Below are positions 9,670-18,168 of a stretch of 64,000 nucleotides of DNA, piece by piece (within the stretch, counting starts at the first letter, position 1; every line of letters begins with the position of its first letter). The position numbers and the translations under genes are program-made. The stretch comes from Spiribacter halobius (GTDB lineage: Bacteria; Pseudomonadota; Gammaproteobacteria; Nitrococcales; Nitrococcaceae). Under the pieces are notes generated by a model. The model saw only the letters and a program-made list of their open reading frames with translations. It searched no databases and was not told the DNA's origin. The stretch lies in NCBI RefSeq assembly GCF_020883455.1, contig NZ_CP086615.1, positions 2,976,001 to 3,040,000 of the forward strand, read 5' to 3'.

Positions 9670-10185
9670 TCAGCCGAGGCCGAGCAGGCGCTTCCAGAGG
9701 GGCCGCTGGGCCCGGCGCTGCGTGCCGCGTTCATGGGCGTGCGCCGCCATGGTGGGATCGACCCCCACGACGCAGGCCTCGAGGAATTCCTGGATGAACG
9801 CCTCGGTAAACTGGTACGGATTGAACTCGAGCCGGTAGCGCTCCAGCAGCCCGCGCAGATCCCGCTCGATGGGCAGGTACTTCATGGACCAGTCGCCGAA
9901 CAGCCGCTCGCCGACCGGGGAGAACGTGAGCGTCTTCACGTCCCTGTGGCGCGGGTCGCGACTGATGCGCTCGTAGAGCTTCTGCACCGCGTCGCGCTCG
10001 CCCTCCAGGCACTGGAAGAAGTAGCCGTTGCCATAGTGCAGGACGCCACCGACGGCAAGCTCGCGGTTGTTGCGGCGGGACTGCTTCAGGATGCGCGCGA
10101 CCTCCACCTCCACGCCGCCCTGGACACTGGGTTCGAAGGTCGCCGTGCTGGCGTAGTTCAGACGCACGAGTTCCTCTGCTGCCAT
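9670..10185 (-). CDS. BLUF-domain blue-light photoreceptor
   Basis: BLUF domains bind FAD and rearrange hydrogen bonds on blue-light absorption. The 171-residue protein carries the flavin-site residues: Tyr11 in LVRLNYAS, Asn40 in QSRRNNREL, Gln58 in FFQCLEG, and Trp in GDWSMKY. The loop between Tyr and Asn is about five residues longer than in AppA/PixD-type domains. After about residue 100 there is a helical tail of 70 residues with no recognised output domain, so it is a short BLUF protein that probably signals by protein contact. AGGAGG lies 5 nt before ATG 10185. It is followed by nudC, and its partner is not evident. Confidence 0.9.
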   Translation of the reverse strand: MAAEELVRLNYASTATFEPSVQGGVEVEVARILKQSRRNNRELAVGGVLHYGNGYFFQCLEGERDAVQKLYERISRDPRHRDVKTLTFSPVGERLFGDWSMKYLPIERDLRGLLERYRLEFNPYQFTEAFIQEFLEACVVGVDPTMAAHAHERGTQRRAQRPLWKRLLGLG

Positions 10186-10256
10186 CAGGCCTCCTGGTGC
10201 CGATTCGCTGCGTCGGGGGAGGCTCGAACATAGCACGGCGCGCCGATCGGCCCGGC

Positions 10257-10931
10257 TCACTCGTCATCCAGATAGGCACGGTCATCGAAACTGCGCACCC
10301 ACTCCGGGCGGAATACGGCGAGGGCGGTGATCACTGCGCCGTTGATGAATCCCTCGGGGAAGAGCAGCAACGGCATCAACGCCAGGTAATCGGCGCGCAC
10401 TGTCGCCGGCGGCTGCAGCCCGAGGGCGAGGATGAGCAGCGCCGAGGCGAGCACGACGCTGCCCAGTGCCAGCATCCCGCCCAGGAAACCGCTGCCGAGG
10501 AAGTAGATGAACGGGTGCGCCGGCAGCCGCCGCCGCAACAGCCCGTGCAGGCGGCTCGCCACGGTAACGGGCAGCGCCACCAGCAGCAGGCCGTGGACGC
10601 CGAAGGCAAGCGGCGCCTGGATGCCGGCCCCGGCAAGCAGCACGAGCACGGCGCCGCCGGCCACCAGGGCCAGCGCCGGCCCGAACATCAGGACCAAGGT
10701 GGCGGTGCCGAGGAGATGCAGCGTCAGCCCCTCGCGCACGCCCACCTGCATGCTCCAGAGCAACGCCGACAGGGCGATGGCCGCGGCGTACACGGACACC
10801 AGACCATTCGCCTGCAGCAGCCGCCAGGGCGCGGCCACCAGGGCCCGCAGCAGCAGGCCGCACCACGCGGCAGCCGCCGCCAGCAGGAGCCACAGCGGCA
10901 GGGCTTCGGCTGGGAGATTCAGGACGCACAC
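10257..10931 (-). CDS. CbiM-like energy-coupling-factor permease family membrane protein
   Basis: A 224-residue integral membrane protein with about six to seven hydrophobic segments and the CbiM-like features HLLGTATLVLMFGP and LLFPEGFINGAVI. This matches the uncharacterised COG3235/ECF S-component-like family, distantly related to cobalt/nickel CbiM. No CbiN, CbiQ or ATPase gene is next to it, so transport and substrate are unproven. Translation appears to start at GTG 10931 after CCGGGA. Upstream (minus strand) is a small membrane protein gene 95 bp away; downstream is the BLUF gene. Confidence 0.75.
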   Translation of the reverse strand: MCVLNLPAEALPLWLLLAAAAAWCGLLLRALVAAPWRLLQANGLVSVYAAAIALSALLWSMQVGVREGLTLHLLGTATLVLMFGPALALVAGGAVLVLLAGAGIQAPLAFGVHGLLLVALPVTVASRLHGLLRRRLPAHPFIYFLGSGFLGGMLALGSVVLASALLILALGLQPPATVRADYLALMPLLLFPEGFINGAVITALAVFRPEWVRSFDDRAYLDDE

Positions 10932-11026
10932 TCCCGGCGGCGATAAACGCTCACCGGGACTCTACGGGTTGACGGCGGTCCTGCGGCTGATCGCGGTCAA
11001 GCCCGGATCAGCCGCAGGCCGGGCCC

Positions 11027-11383
11027 TCAGGCCGCCCGCTCGCGATCGGCCGGATCGGTCACCGGCCCGACCTTCAGCGAGGTCAGCGCCGGCTCCGGCA
11101 GCCTGGCCACGGGTATCCGGCGCCAGACCACAACGAGCGCAGCGATCAGCAGCACCGAGACGACCACTGGCCACACGCCGTGACCGTCTTCCGGGGCATT
11201 GAGAAAGTGCTCGAAGGCGAAGCCGAAGCTCATGGCGAAGAGCATGGTCACCCCGGGGGCGACGATCCACTCCACCAGCCGGTCGGGCCAGCCGCCGCCG
11301 GGGGATCGGGTGACGGCGCGCACGCCGAAACGCAGGATCAGCATGGCCACGACCAGCAGAATCGAGGCAGTCACGAGCATCAT
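11027..11383 (-). CDS. Small inner-membrane protein, unknown function
   Basis: A 118-residue protein with three hydrophobic segments: MLVTASILLVVAMLILRFGV at the start, a second around residues 45-62 (IVAPGVTMLFAMSFGFAF), and a third (VVVSVLLIAALVVVW), then a charged soluble tail. No family is recognised. Two adjacent ATGs (11383, 11380) are possible. An upstream TTG at 11422 would add 13 polar residues. The preceding 250 bp (11384-11633) to the hsp20 gene contain nothing identifiable. Confidence 0.6.
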   Translation of the reverse strand: MMLVTASILLVVAMLILRFGVRAVTRSPGGGWPDRLVEWIVAPGVTMLFAMSFGFAFEHFLNAPEDGHGVWPVVVSVLLIAALVVVWRRIPVARLPEPALTSLKVGPVTDPADRERAA

Positions 11384-11633
11384 GGGAGTAATCTCGAACA
11401 GGTCTCCGTGAAGAGACCGCAAGGCGGCCCTGGCGCCGGTAGCAGTCGGAGACGATCAGCAGGGTCGGCGCGGGCCTCACGGATCGCCCTGCTGTCGCGT
11501 TATTCCGAATCTTCGTATACGCCTGCCCTTGCCGCTGCGCAAGCGTCGCCGCGAACCGACTCGAGCAGGCACAGAAAGAGCCGGACATCCCCGGAGGAGA
11601 TGCCCGGTATCACTGGGCGTCGTCCGACGCGGA

Positions 11634-12038
11634 TCAGGCGGCCTTCACCTCGATGCGCCGGCGGCGATGGCTGGACTTCTTCGGCAGGGTGACCGTCACC
11701 ACGCCGTTGTCCATCTCCGCGCGAATGCCCTCGGTGTCCACTTCCTGGCCGAGGCTGAAACGCCGCCGGTAGCGGGAGCCGCCGACCTCGGCGTAGGTCG
11801 CGGCGATGCCCTCCGGCATGTCCACCGCGATCCGCCCCTCCAGGGTCAGCACCTGGTTGTCCACCTCGATGCTGACCGCATCCGGCGCGACGCCGGGCAT
11901 GTCCGCGAAGATGCGGATGCTGTCGTCCTGCTCGCCGATGTCCACCAGCGGCAGGAGGTGGCGCACGTTCTGCGCCTCGGCGGCGCTGCCGCCCTGGCTC
12001 TCCATGTTCTGACCCTGAACCGTCTTCAGCTCGCTCAT
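11634..12038 (-). CDS. Small heat-shock protein, Hsp20/alpha-crystallin family
   Basis: Hsp20 proteins hold unfolded clients for refolding by DnaK/ClpB. The 134-residue protein has a short polar N-terminus and an alpha-crystallin domain starting LLPLVDIGEQDDSIRIFADMPGV, with the DNQVLTLEGR strand and the C-terminal NGVVTVTLPK motif. A good ribosome site (GGGAGGTGATAGG) precedes the ATG. It lies 18 nt downstream of a second hsp20 gene and is likely transcribed with it from the heat-shock promoter at 12587-12613. Both proteins end with RRIEVKAA, which indicates tandem duplication. Confidence 0.93.
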   Translation of the reverse strand: MSELKTVQGQNMESQGGSAAEAQNVRHLLPLVDIGEQDDSIRIFADMPGVAPDAVSIEVDNQVLTLEGRIAVDMPEGIAATYAEVGGSRYRRRFSLGQEVDTEGIRAEMDNGVVTVTLPKKSSHRRRRIEVKAA

Positions 12039-12056
12039 GGTCCTATCACCTCCCGA

Positions 12057-12503
12057 TCAGGCGGCCTTGACCTCGATGCGCCGCGGCTGCAGCGCCTCGG
12101 TCTTCGGCAGACGGATGGTCACTACGCCGTTGCGGAAGCTCGCCTCGGCGGCATCCGCATCCAGGCCCTCGGGCAGGCTGATGCTGCGCACGAACTCACC
12201 CTGCGGGCGCTCACGGCGATACCAGGTAATGCCGTCGTCGCCGGCAGGCTCCCGCCGGCCGCGCAACGTGAGCACGTTGTTCTCGATGCTCACGTCCAGG
12301 TCCTCGGCGCGCAGCCCGGGGGCGAACACATAGACCTGGATGGCATCGTCAGTGCTCCCGAGGTTGATCCGCGGGAAGGTTCCCTGCGGCGCACGCAGGT
12401 CGCTCAGGCCGAAGTCGCGGAACGTATCGTCCATCCACTGCCGCATCCACTCGAACTCGCGGCCGATGGCCGGGGAATCGAAACGCCACAGATCGCCGAA
12501 CAT
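12057..12503 (-). CDS. Small heat-shock protein, Hsp20/alpha-crystallin family
   Basis: The first gene of a tandem sHsp operon. The 148-residue protein starts MFGDLWRFDSPAIG, has an aromatic-rich N-terminal arm (WMRQWMDDTFRDFG) and an alpha-crystallin domain with FAPGLRAEDLDVSIENN, VLTLRGRRE and the terminal FRNGVVTIRLPK. ATG 12503 follows GGGAGGAAAGCAAC, a strong ribosome site. The N-terminal arm and the length differ from the downstream paralogue, so the two may hetero-oligomerise or divide client range; that is inference. Confidence 0.93.
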   Translation of the reverse strand: MFGDLWRFDSPAIGREFEWMRQWMDDTFRDFGLSDLRAPQGTFPRINLGSTDDAIQVYVFAPGLRAEDLDVSIENNVLTLRGRREPAGDDGITWYRRERPQGEFVRSISLPEGLDADAAEASFRNGVVTIRLPKTEALQPRRIEVKAA

Positions 12504-12586
12504 GGTTGCTTTCCTCCCATCTGAACACCTCACGATCTGCCAGCGCTGGGGGGCACGGCAGCGCCGCACCCGCCCGGCATCCCGAA

Positions 12587-12613
12587 AAATAGGGGCATTG
12601 CGCGTCGCTTCAA
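12587..12613 (-). promoter_or_regulatory. Sigma-32 (heat-shock) type promoter for the hsp20 pair
   Basis: On the minus strand, TTGAAG (12613-12608) is followed after 12 bp by CCCCTATTT (12595-12587). This matches the RpoH pattern (CTTGAAA, 11-15 bp, CCCCATNT) with one change in each element. It lies about 85-110 bp upstream of the first hsp20 start and drives in the right direction. Confidence 0.75.
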
Positions 12614-12784
12614 CCCCCCCCCAATGCCAACCGGTTCCGGGCGTTCATCCAGGTCAAGGAAGGCGTCGACGACCCCCTGTCGCACGGCTCTGGCTCCCTA
12701 TACTCCCGGGGCCGGAACACTTCCCACAGCGCGACCGGCCCGCCTCCGGCGCGCCCGTAGACGACCCGAAGGAGGTTCGCACTC

Positions 12785-13267
12785 ATGGAGACACGAAGCA
12801 CGGAGCATTTCCTGCGTCAGCTCGGCGACATCCAGCAGCAGTTCCTGGCCGATCTCGTCCGCAGCAGCCGGGCGCTCGGTGACAGCCGGGGTGATGTCGG
12901 CGACGTCTTTCGCGAGCAGCTGCACTGCTATCGCCGGGCAGTGGACGACACCCTGCGCCTCGAGCACGAGCTGTGCGAGTCCCTGAAGTCCGAGCAGCAG
13001 AGCGGTGAGGCGGACGCCGGACTCGCCCGCTTCGCCGCGGACCTGGCCGAGACCGGCATCGAGTTCCGTGAGCAGTTGTGGCACACCTGGTTCGAAACGG
13101 CCGACCGCCTCGGCGACGGCAGCCTCGGCACGTTCGTGCACCCGCTGCGCTTCTGGAGCCAGATGCTCCGGCGCGAGGAGGGCAGCCAGCCCGCCGCCGA
13201 CCAGCCCCCGGCAGCAGAGCACAAACCGTCAGCCGCCGACATACCGCGGACGCAGCAGCGGGCCTGA
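12785..13267 (+). CDS. Hypothetical all-helical protein (phasin-like in appearance)
   Basis: A 160-residue acidic soluble protein, preceded by GAAGGAGG. It is predicted to be almost entirely helical, with amphipathic stretches HFLRQLGDIQQQFLADLV and EFREQLWHTWFETADRL, then a proline/alanine/glutamine-rich tail from about residue 135. Size and helix content recall phasins or other granule/membrane-associated proteins, but no signature confirms this. TATACT at 12699-12704 is a possible -10. It converges on the FNR-like gene with 6 nt between stops. Confidence 0.65.
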   Translation: METRSTEHFLRQLGDIQQQFLADLVRSSRALGDSRGDVGDVFREQLHCYRRAVDDTLRLEHELCESLKSEQQSGEADAGLARFAADLAETGIEFREQLWHTWFETADRLGDGSLGTFVHPLRFWSQMLRREEGSQPAADQPPAAEHKPSAADIPRTQQRA

Positions 13268-13273
13268 CCCGCA

Positions 13274-14044
13274 TCAGACCACGCGCTCGGGCCGGTGGCG
13301 CATGGCGCCGCCGGCCATTGCCCGCAGGGCCTCCGGATCCTGCAGCATCACCTCCCCGCCATGGGACCGGAGCAGCCCGTCCGCCTCCAGCTCATGCAGC
13401 GCCCGGCTCACCGTCGCCGGTGCCAGCCGCAGATAGCTGGCGAGATCCCGCCAGGTCATGCCGAGGTGCAGCTGCGTCGACGAGAGGCCGCGTCGGGCCT
13501 GGCGGTCGACCAGGTCCACCAGCACCGACGCCACCCGCTCGCGCGCCGTCCGCCGCCCGAACAGGCCGAGCATATCCCGCGCCTTGGCCAGCTCGTGGCT
13601 CAGCAGCCGGAGAAAGTGCTCGTGCAGCGCCGGCAGCTCGCGCATCAGTGCCTGCACCTCGGGGTACGCCAGCAGGCAGACGCTGCTAGTGTCCACCGCC
13701 GTGATGGAGTCGCGGTGACGGCCGTCGGCAACGGCGTCCAGCCCGGCAATCTCCCCGGGCAGGACGAAGCCCGTGATCAGGCGGCCGTCACTGGCGTCCC
13801 AGCGGTGGGTACGCAGCAGCCCCGAACGCACGACCATGAGATTGCGCAGCGGCGCCCCGGCCCGCACCAGCACCCGGCCGCGGGCATAGGGCCTCGGGTG
13901 CTGCACCACGCCCTGGAGGCGCGCCAGCCCCTCACGGTCCAGAGCGCTGGTCAGGCACAGGAAACGCAGGCTGCACTCGCGGCAGTCGCCGCGGACGGAA
14001 GACGCGGGCGATTCGACCCTCAACAGCGGGCTCCGCTGGGCCAT
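13274..14044 (-). CDS. FNR-like oxygen-sensing transcriptional regulator (Crp/Fnr family)
   Basis: A 256-residue regulator with all four FNR cluster ligands: Cys21-x2-Cys24-x5-Cys30 and Cys123 in TSSVCLLAY, the equivalent of E. coli Cys122. That predicts an oxygen-labile 4Fe-4S cluster. A cyclic-nucleotide-type beta-roll (about 35-150) and a dimer helix lead to the helix-turn-helix MTWRDLASYLRLAPATVSR. In the recognition helix the FNR E-x-x-S-R motif reads A-T-V-S-R, so the Glu that reads TTGAT is Ala. The oxygen-sensing part looks intact but DNA specificity may differ. ATG 14044 has AGGAGGGA upstream. It is divergent from the transaldolase gene. Confidence 0.88.
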   Translation of the reverse strand: MAQRSPLLRVESPASSVRGDCRECSLRFLCLTSALDREGLARLQGVVQHPRPYARGRVLVRAGAPLRNLMVVRSGLLRTHRWDASDGRLITGFVLPGEIAGLDAVADGRHRDSITAVDTSSVCLLAYPEVQALMRELPALHEHFLRLLSHELAKARDMLGLFGRRTARERVASVLVDLVDRQARRGLSSTQLHLGMTWRDLASYLRLAPATVSRALHELEADGLLRSHGGEVMLQDPEALRAMAGGAMRHRPERVV

Positions 14045-14289
14045 GGCTCCCTCCTGCACGAGGCGTCGCCCCCCCCGGGGGGACGGCAGCTCGCCGTCGC
14101 CCCTGTGCAGATACTGGAGGCGAAAGGTGACATTTCCACCACCGTCCGACGGCCGCCGCACCGTGGCCGGCTCACTCCCCCAGCGTTATCCTCGGCCGAG
14201 GTCGCATTCGCATCCGGCTCATGGGCCCGGCGCCGCAGATCCGAAGGGCCCCGGGGCCGCTGTCGGGCTGACGCAGAGCCGAACTTGCA
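14045..14289. other. Intergenic region between FNR-like gene and transaldolase, upstream part
   Basis: About 245 bp without a credible gene. It holds a CCCCCCCCGGGGGG run (near 14069-14084) able to form a tight hairpin in the leader of the FNR-like gene, and otherwise GC-rich sequence. I see no FNR-type TTGAT-N4-ATCAA site. The AT-rich operator starts at 14290. Confidence 0.5.
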
Positions 14290-14321
14290 TTACATTTGTA
14301 AATTAAACAGGACATATGTTC
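14290..14321. promoter_or_regulatory. 32-bp palindromic operator, copy 1 (upstream of transaldolase operon)
   Basis: TTACATTTGT, 12 bp, ACATATGTTC. It has the same half-sites and the same 12-bp spacer as the copies at 21954-21985 and 30420-30451. It is 40 bp before the tal start, a suitable place for repression or activation. It is the only AT-rich stretch in the local sequence. Confidence 0.82.
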
Positions 14322-14361
14322 TCTGCGCCCCGAGGCAGCGGGCGCATCCCGGGAGGATCAC

Positions 14362-15024
14362 ATGAAATTCTTCGTCGACACCGCCGATACCGGCGAGATC
14401 CGCCGCCTCGCGGCCATGGGCCTGCTGGATGGCGTGACCACCAACCCCAGCCTGGTGGCCAAGACCGGCCGCGACTTCCTCGATACCGTGCGCGAAATCT
14501 GCGACGTGGTGGCGGGGCCGGTAAGCGCCGAGGTGGCCGCCACGGACTTCGAGACCATGCTCGCCGAGGGGCGCGTCCTCGCCGCCCTGGCCCCCAACGT
14601 GGCGGTCAAGGTGCCCCTCACCCCGGACGGCATCCGCACCTGCAGCGCCCTCGCCGCCGAGGGCGTCACGGTGAACGTCACCCTCTGCTTCTCCGCGGCG
14701 CAGGCGCTGCTCGCCGCCAAGGCGGGCGCGGCCTTCGTCTCGCCCTTCGTGGGCCGCCTGGACGACATCGGCATGGAGGGCATGGCGCTGATCCGCGACA
14801 TCGTCGACATCTACGGGCAGTACCCGGACATCCGCACTCAGGTGCTCGCCGCCTCCATCCGCAGCGCGCAGCACGCCGTACAGGCGGCGCAGGCCGGCGC
14901 CGACGTCGCCACCCTGCCCCCGGCGGTGATCGACCAGATGTTCCGCCACCCGCTCACCGACAGCGGCCTGGAGCGCTTCGTCGCCGACTGGCAGAGCACC
15001 GGCCAGCGCATCCTGCGCGACTGA
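14362..15024 (+). CDS. tal: Transaldolase (TalC/FSA-size class)
   Basis: A 220-residue class I aldolase of the short transaldolase/fructose-6-phosphate aldolase family. The Schiff-base Lys is in NVAVKVPLT, the N-terminal Asp in [11 protein letters not shown], and GVTTNPSLV follows. The residue aligned with the FSA-specific Tyr131 is Phe (VTLCFSAAQ), which in this family goes with transaldolase rather than dihydroxyacetone-dependent aldolase activity. It probably moves C3 units between ketose and aldose phosphates in the pentose phosphate pathway. GGGAGG precedes the ATG. It is the first gene of an operon with two FGGY kinases, behind operator copy 1. Confidence 0.92.
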   Translation: MKFFVDTADTGEIRRLAAMGLLDGVTTNPSLVAKTGRDFLDTVREICDVVAGPVSAEVAATDFETMLAEGRVLAALAPNVAVKVPLTPDGIRTCSALAAEGVTVNVTLCFSAAQALLAAKAGAAFVSPFVGRLDDIGMEGMALIRDIVDIYGQYPDIRTQVLAASIRSAQHAVQAAQAGADVATLPPAVIDQMFRHPLTDSGLERFVADWQSTGQRILRD

Positions 15025-15034
15025 ACGACCCGCC

Positions 15035-16669
15035 GTGGCCGGGTCGTCCTACGTCATCGGCATCGACTTCGGCACCGGCAGCGCCCGGGCGGTGCTGGTG
15101 GACGCTGCCGACGGCCGCCTGGCGGGACATGCGCAGGCCGCCTATCCCCACGGGGTGATGACCGGCACCCTGCCGGGCGGCGAGGCGCTGCCCCCGGACT
15201 GGGCGCTGCAGGACGCCGACGATTACCTCGCCGTCACCCGTGAGCTGCTCACGAGCCTGGGTGAACGGGCCCGCGCCGACCGCGCAGAGGTGCTGGCGGT
15301 CGGGCTCGATTTCACCGCCTCCACGCCGCTGCCGGCACGCGCCGACGGCGCCCCGCTCAGCCGCCTGCACCCCGGCGCGCCCCACGCCTACGTGAAGCTC
15401 TGGAAACACCACGCCGCCGAGCCCTGGGCGCAGCGCCTCAACGCCCGTGGCGGCGATTTCCTGCGCTATACGGGCGGCATGACCTCCTGCGAGTGGCTGC
15501 CGGCCAAGGCCGGCCAGCTGGCCTCTGAGGCGCCTGCGCTGTGGGCGGAGACCGAGCGCTTCATCGAGGCCGGCGACTGGATGGTCTGGCAGCTCACGGG
15601 GCGCGAGGTCCGCAGCAGCTGCCAGGCCGGCTACAAGGCCCACCATGTCACCGGCGAGGGCTATCCCGAGGCGCTGGAGGCGGAGGCGCCGGGGCTGCGC
15701 GCACGTCTCGCCGAGCCGCGGCCCATCGGCACCGCGGCGGGTGCGCTCGGCGGCGACTGGCTACGGGAGACGGGACTGCCCGGAGAGCCGGTGGTGGCGG
15801 TGGCGACGGTGGACGCTCACGCCGTGGTGCCGGCGGTGGGCGTGGCGCGGCCCGGCGCGCTGGTCGCCTCCCTTGGCACCTCCGCCTGCCACCTGATGGT
15901 GGACCCGCACTGCCATTGCATCCCCGGCGTGGCCGGCGTGGTCCGGGACGGCATCCTGCCGGGATACTGGGGCTACGAGTGCGGCCAGGCCGGCTTCGGC
16001 GACCTGCTCGCCTGGTTCGTCGCCGCTTTCGCGCCGGACGAGCCGCGCGAGCAGGCCTTCGCGCGCTTCCGGGAGGCCGCGGCCGCGCTCGCCCCCGGGG
16101 AGAGCGGCGTGCTGGCCCTGGACTGGTGGCATGGCTGCCGTACCCCGCTGATGAACCCCGGGCTCTCCGGGCTGTTCGTCGGCATGACCCTGGAGACCTC
16201 GCCGGCGGCGCTCTACCGTGCCCTGCTGGAGAGCCTCTGCCTCGGCACCCGCCGGGTGATCGACACTCTCACCGGCGGCGGGCTGGCCGTGAACGCACTG
16301 CTGCTCACCAGTGGTCTCGCGGAACGCAATCCCCTGCTGGTGCGCCTGATGGCGGACATCACCGGCCGCTCCGTGCAGGTGCCGGAGGTCACCGAGGCCA
16401 CCGCTCGCGGAGCCGCCATCCACGCCCTCGCCGCCAGCGGCGCGGTGGCCGGCTTCGACGAGGCCGTGGCGCGCCTCGGCGCCCGCAGCGCCCGCAGCCA
16501 CGAGCCCGATCCCGCAGCGGTGGCTGTCTACGACGAGCTCTACGCGCTGTACGGGGAGCTCGCCGGGCAGTTCGGCGATGGCCGGCTGATGGCTCGCCTG
16601 CGCGCCCTGCAGCCGCAGCGGCAGCCGGCCGGTGGCGGGCCGCCCGCGCCCTCCCCCGAAGGCTGCTGA
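15035..16669 (+). CDS. Ribulokinase-like FGGY carbohydrate kinase (AraB type)
   Basis: A 544-residue sugar kinase of the FGGY family, closest in pattern to L-ribulokinase: YVIGIDFGTGSARAV at the start, VGLDFTASTPLP, the substrate-loop phrase AYVKLWKHHAAE, YTGGMTSCEWLPAK, SLGTSACHLM, LDWWHGCRTPLMN and a late ATARGAAIHA. These track AraB rather than XylB. The substrate is probably a ketopentose (L- or D-ribulose), giving the 5-phosphate. It starts at GTG 15035, 10 nt after tal, with xylB 14 nt downstream, so all three are one operon. No araA or araD is nearby, so a classical L-arabinose pathway is not implied. Confidence 0.88.
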   Translation: MAGSSYVIGIDFGTGSARAVLVDAADGRLAGHAQAAYPHGVMTGTLPGGEALPPDWALQDADDYLAVTRELLTSLGERARADRAEVLAVGLDFTASTPLPARADGAPLSRLHPGAPHAYVKLWKHHAAEPWAQRLNARGGDFLRYTGGMTSCEWLPAKAGQLASEAPALWAETERFIEAGDWMVWQLTGREVRSSCQAGYKAHHVTGEGYPEALEAEAPGLRARLAEPRPIGTAAGALGGDWLRETGLPGEPVVAVATVDAHAVVPAVGVARPGALVASLGTSACHLMVDPHCHCIPGVAGVVRDGILPGYWGYECGQAGFGDLLAWFVAAFAPDEPREQAFARFREAAAALAPGESGVLALDWWHGCRTPLMNPGLSGLFVGMTLETSPAALYRALLESLCLGTRRVIDTLTGGGLAVNALLLTSGLAERNPLLVRLMADITGRSVQVPEVTEATARGAAIHALAASGAVAGFDEAVARLGARSARSHEPDPAAVAVYDELYALYGELAGQFGDGRLMARLRALQPQRQPAGGGPPAPSPEGC

Positions 16670-16683
16670 AGCGGTTGCAGACC

Positions 16684-18168
16684 ATGCCCGACTCCGACCT
16701 CTACCTCGGCATCGATCTCGGCACCTCGGCACTCAAGGCGGTGCTCACCGACCCGACGGGCGCGGTACGCGCCGAGGCCGAGGCGGGCTATGCCGTGTCC
16801 CGGCCCCGGCCGCTGTGGTCCGAGCAGCAGCCGGAGGACTGGTGGCAGGCCTGCCGGCACGCGCTCGCGCAACTGGCGGCGAACGGCGCGCCGCTGGACC
16901 GGGTGGCCGCCGTCGGCGTCGCCGGGCAGATGCACGGCGCCGTGCTGCTCGATGACCGCGCGGCCGTGCTGCGTCCGGCGATTCTCTGGAACGACGGCCG
17001 CAGCGCCCGGGAGTGCGGGGAGCTGGAGCGGCGGGTGCCGGATCTGCGCCGGCGCACGGGCAATCTCTGCATGCCGGGGTTCACGGCGCCGAAGCTGCTC
17101 TGGGTGGCCCGCCACGAGCCCGGGCTGGCCGCCCGCGTGGCCCGCGTGCTGCTGCCCAAGGACTATCTCGTCCACCGTCTCACCGGCCGCTTCAGCACGG
17201 ACCCCTCGGATGCCGCCGGCACCCTGTGGCTGGATCCGGCGCGACGCGACTGGGACGACACCCTGCTTGCCGCCTGCGGGCTCACCCGCGCGCACATGCC
17301 CTCGCTGCACGAGGGCTGCGCCGTGGTGGGTCCGGTGCAGCCGGCGGCCGCGGCCACCCTGGGGCTGCCCGAGGTGCCGGTGGTGGCCGGTGCCGGGGAC
17401 AACGCCGGCGGGGCGGTGGGTGCAGGCGTGGTGCAGCCGGGGCAGGGACTGCTCTCCCTCGGCACCTCGGGGGTGATCTTCGTCGCCTCCGACCGCCACC
17501 ACCCGCTGCCGGAGCGCACCGTGCACGCCTTCTGCCACTGCCTCCCGCGGCGCTGGCACCAGATGACGGTCACCCTGTCCGCCGCGGAGTGCCTGCGCTG
17601 GCTCGCGCAGGTGACGGGCAGCGCCCCGGGCGAGCTCATCGCCCGGCTGGAGGCCTCGGGGCGCCGCGAAACGGGGGTGCTGTTCCTGCCCTATCTCTCC
17701 GGCGAGCGCACGCCCCACAACGACCCCGACGCCGTCGGTCTCTTTCACGGCCTGCGCGCCGATACCGACAGCACCGACCTAACCCTGGCCGTGCTCGAAG
17801 GCGTGGCCTTCGCCTTTGCCGACGGCTTCGAGGCGCTGCAGGCGGCGGGCAGCGCCCCGGAGCGGCTCGCCATCATCGGCGGCGGAGCCCGCTCGCCGCT
17901 GTGGCGCCAGCTCTGCGCCGACACCCTGGGCGTGCCCCTGGAGTACCGCGAGAGCGGCGCCGTCGGCCCGGCCTGCGGCGCGGCCCGCCTGGCGCGTCTG
18001 GGCGCGCGGGGCGGCGACGTCGAGGCGGCGATCCGCGAGGACTGCCTGCAGCCGCCGCTGCAGGCGACTGCGGAACCGGACGGCTCGCGCCGGGACTACC
18101 TGGCGGCGCGGCTCGATCGATACCGGCGCCTCTACCGGCTCACCCGTCCCCTGCACGCGGCGGACTGA
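16684..18168 (+). CDS. xylB: Xylulokinase
   Basis: XylB phosphorylates D-xylulose to xylulose 5-phosphate, which enters the pentose phosphate pathway. The 494-residue protein has YLGIDLGTSALKAVL, the xylulose-binding GVAGQMHGAVLLD, LWNDGRS, LPKDYLVHRLTG, STDPSDAAGT, the catalytic Asp in VAGAGDNAGGAVG, and YLSGERTPHNDP. It follows the AraB-like kinase by 14 nt and shares the operon. The dehydrogenase at 22006 and the L-xylulose-reductase-like SDR at 31114 could supply its D-xylulose substrate from xylitol. Confidence 0.95.
   Translation: MPDSDLYLGIDLGTSALKAVLTDPTGAVRAEAEAGYAVSRPRPLWSEQQPEDWWQACRHALAQLAANGAPLDRVAAVGVAGQMHGAVLLDDRAAVLRPAILWNDGRSARECGELERRVPDLRRRTGNLCMPGFTAPKLLWVARHEPGLAARVARVLLPKDYLVHRLTGRFSTDPSDAAGTLWLDPARRDWDDTLLAACGLTRAHMPSLHEGCAVVGPVQPAAAATLGLPEVPVVAGAGDNAGGAVGAGVVQPGQGLLSLGTSGVIFVASDRHHPLPERTVHAFCHCLPRRWHQMTVTLSAAECLRWLAQVTGSAPGELIARLEASGRRETGVLFLPYLSGERTPHNDPDAVGLFHGLRADTDSTDLTLAVLEGVAFAFADGFEALQAAGSAPERLAIIGGGARSPLWRQLCADTLGVPLEYRESGAVGPACGAARLARLGARGGDVEAAIREDCLQPPLQATAEPDGSRRDYLAARLDRYRRLYRLTRPLHAAD

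Noticed and set aside
10987-11000. CTGATCGCGGTCAA resembling an FNR site (TTGAT-N4-ATCAA)
   Set aside because: Two mismatches, in GC-rich sequence, and the local FNR-like protein probably has changed specificity. Not enough to call.
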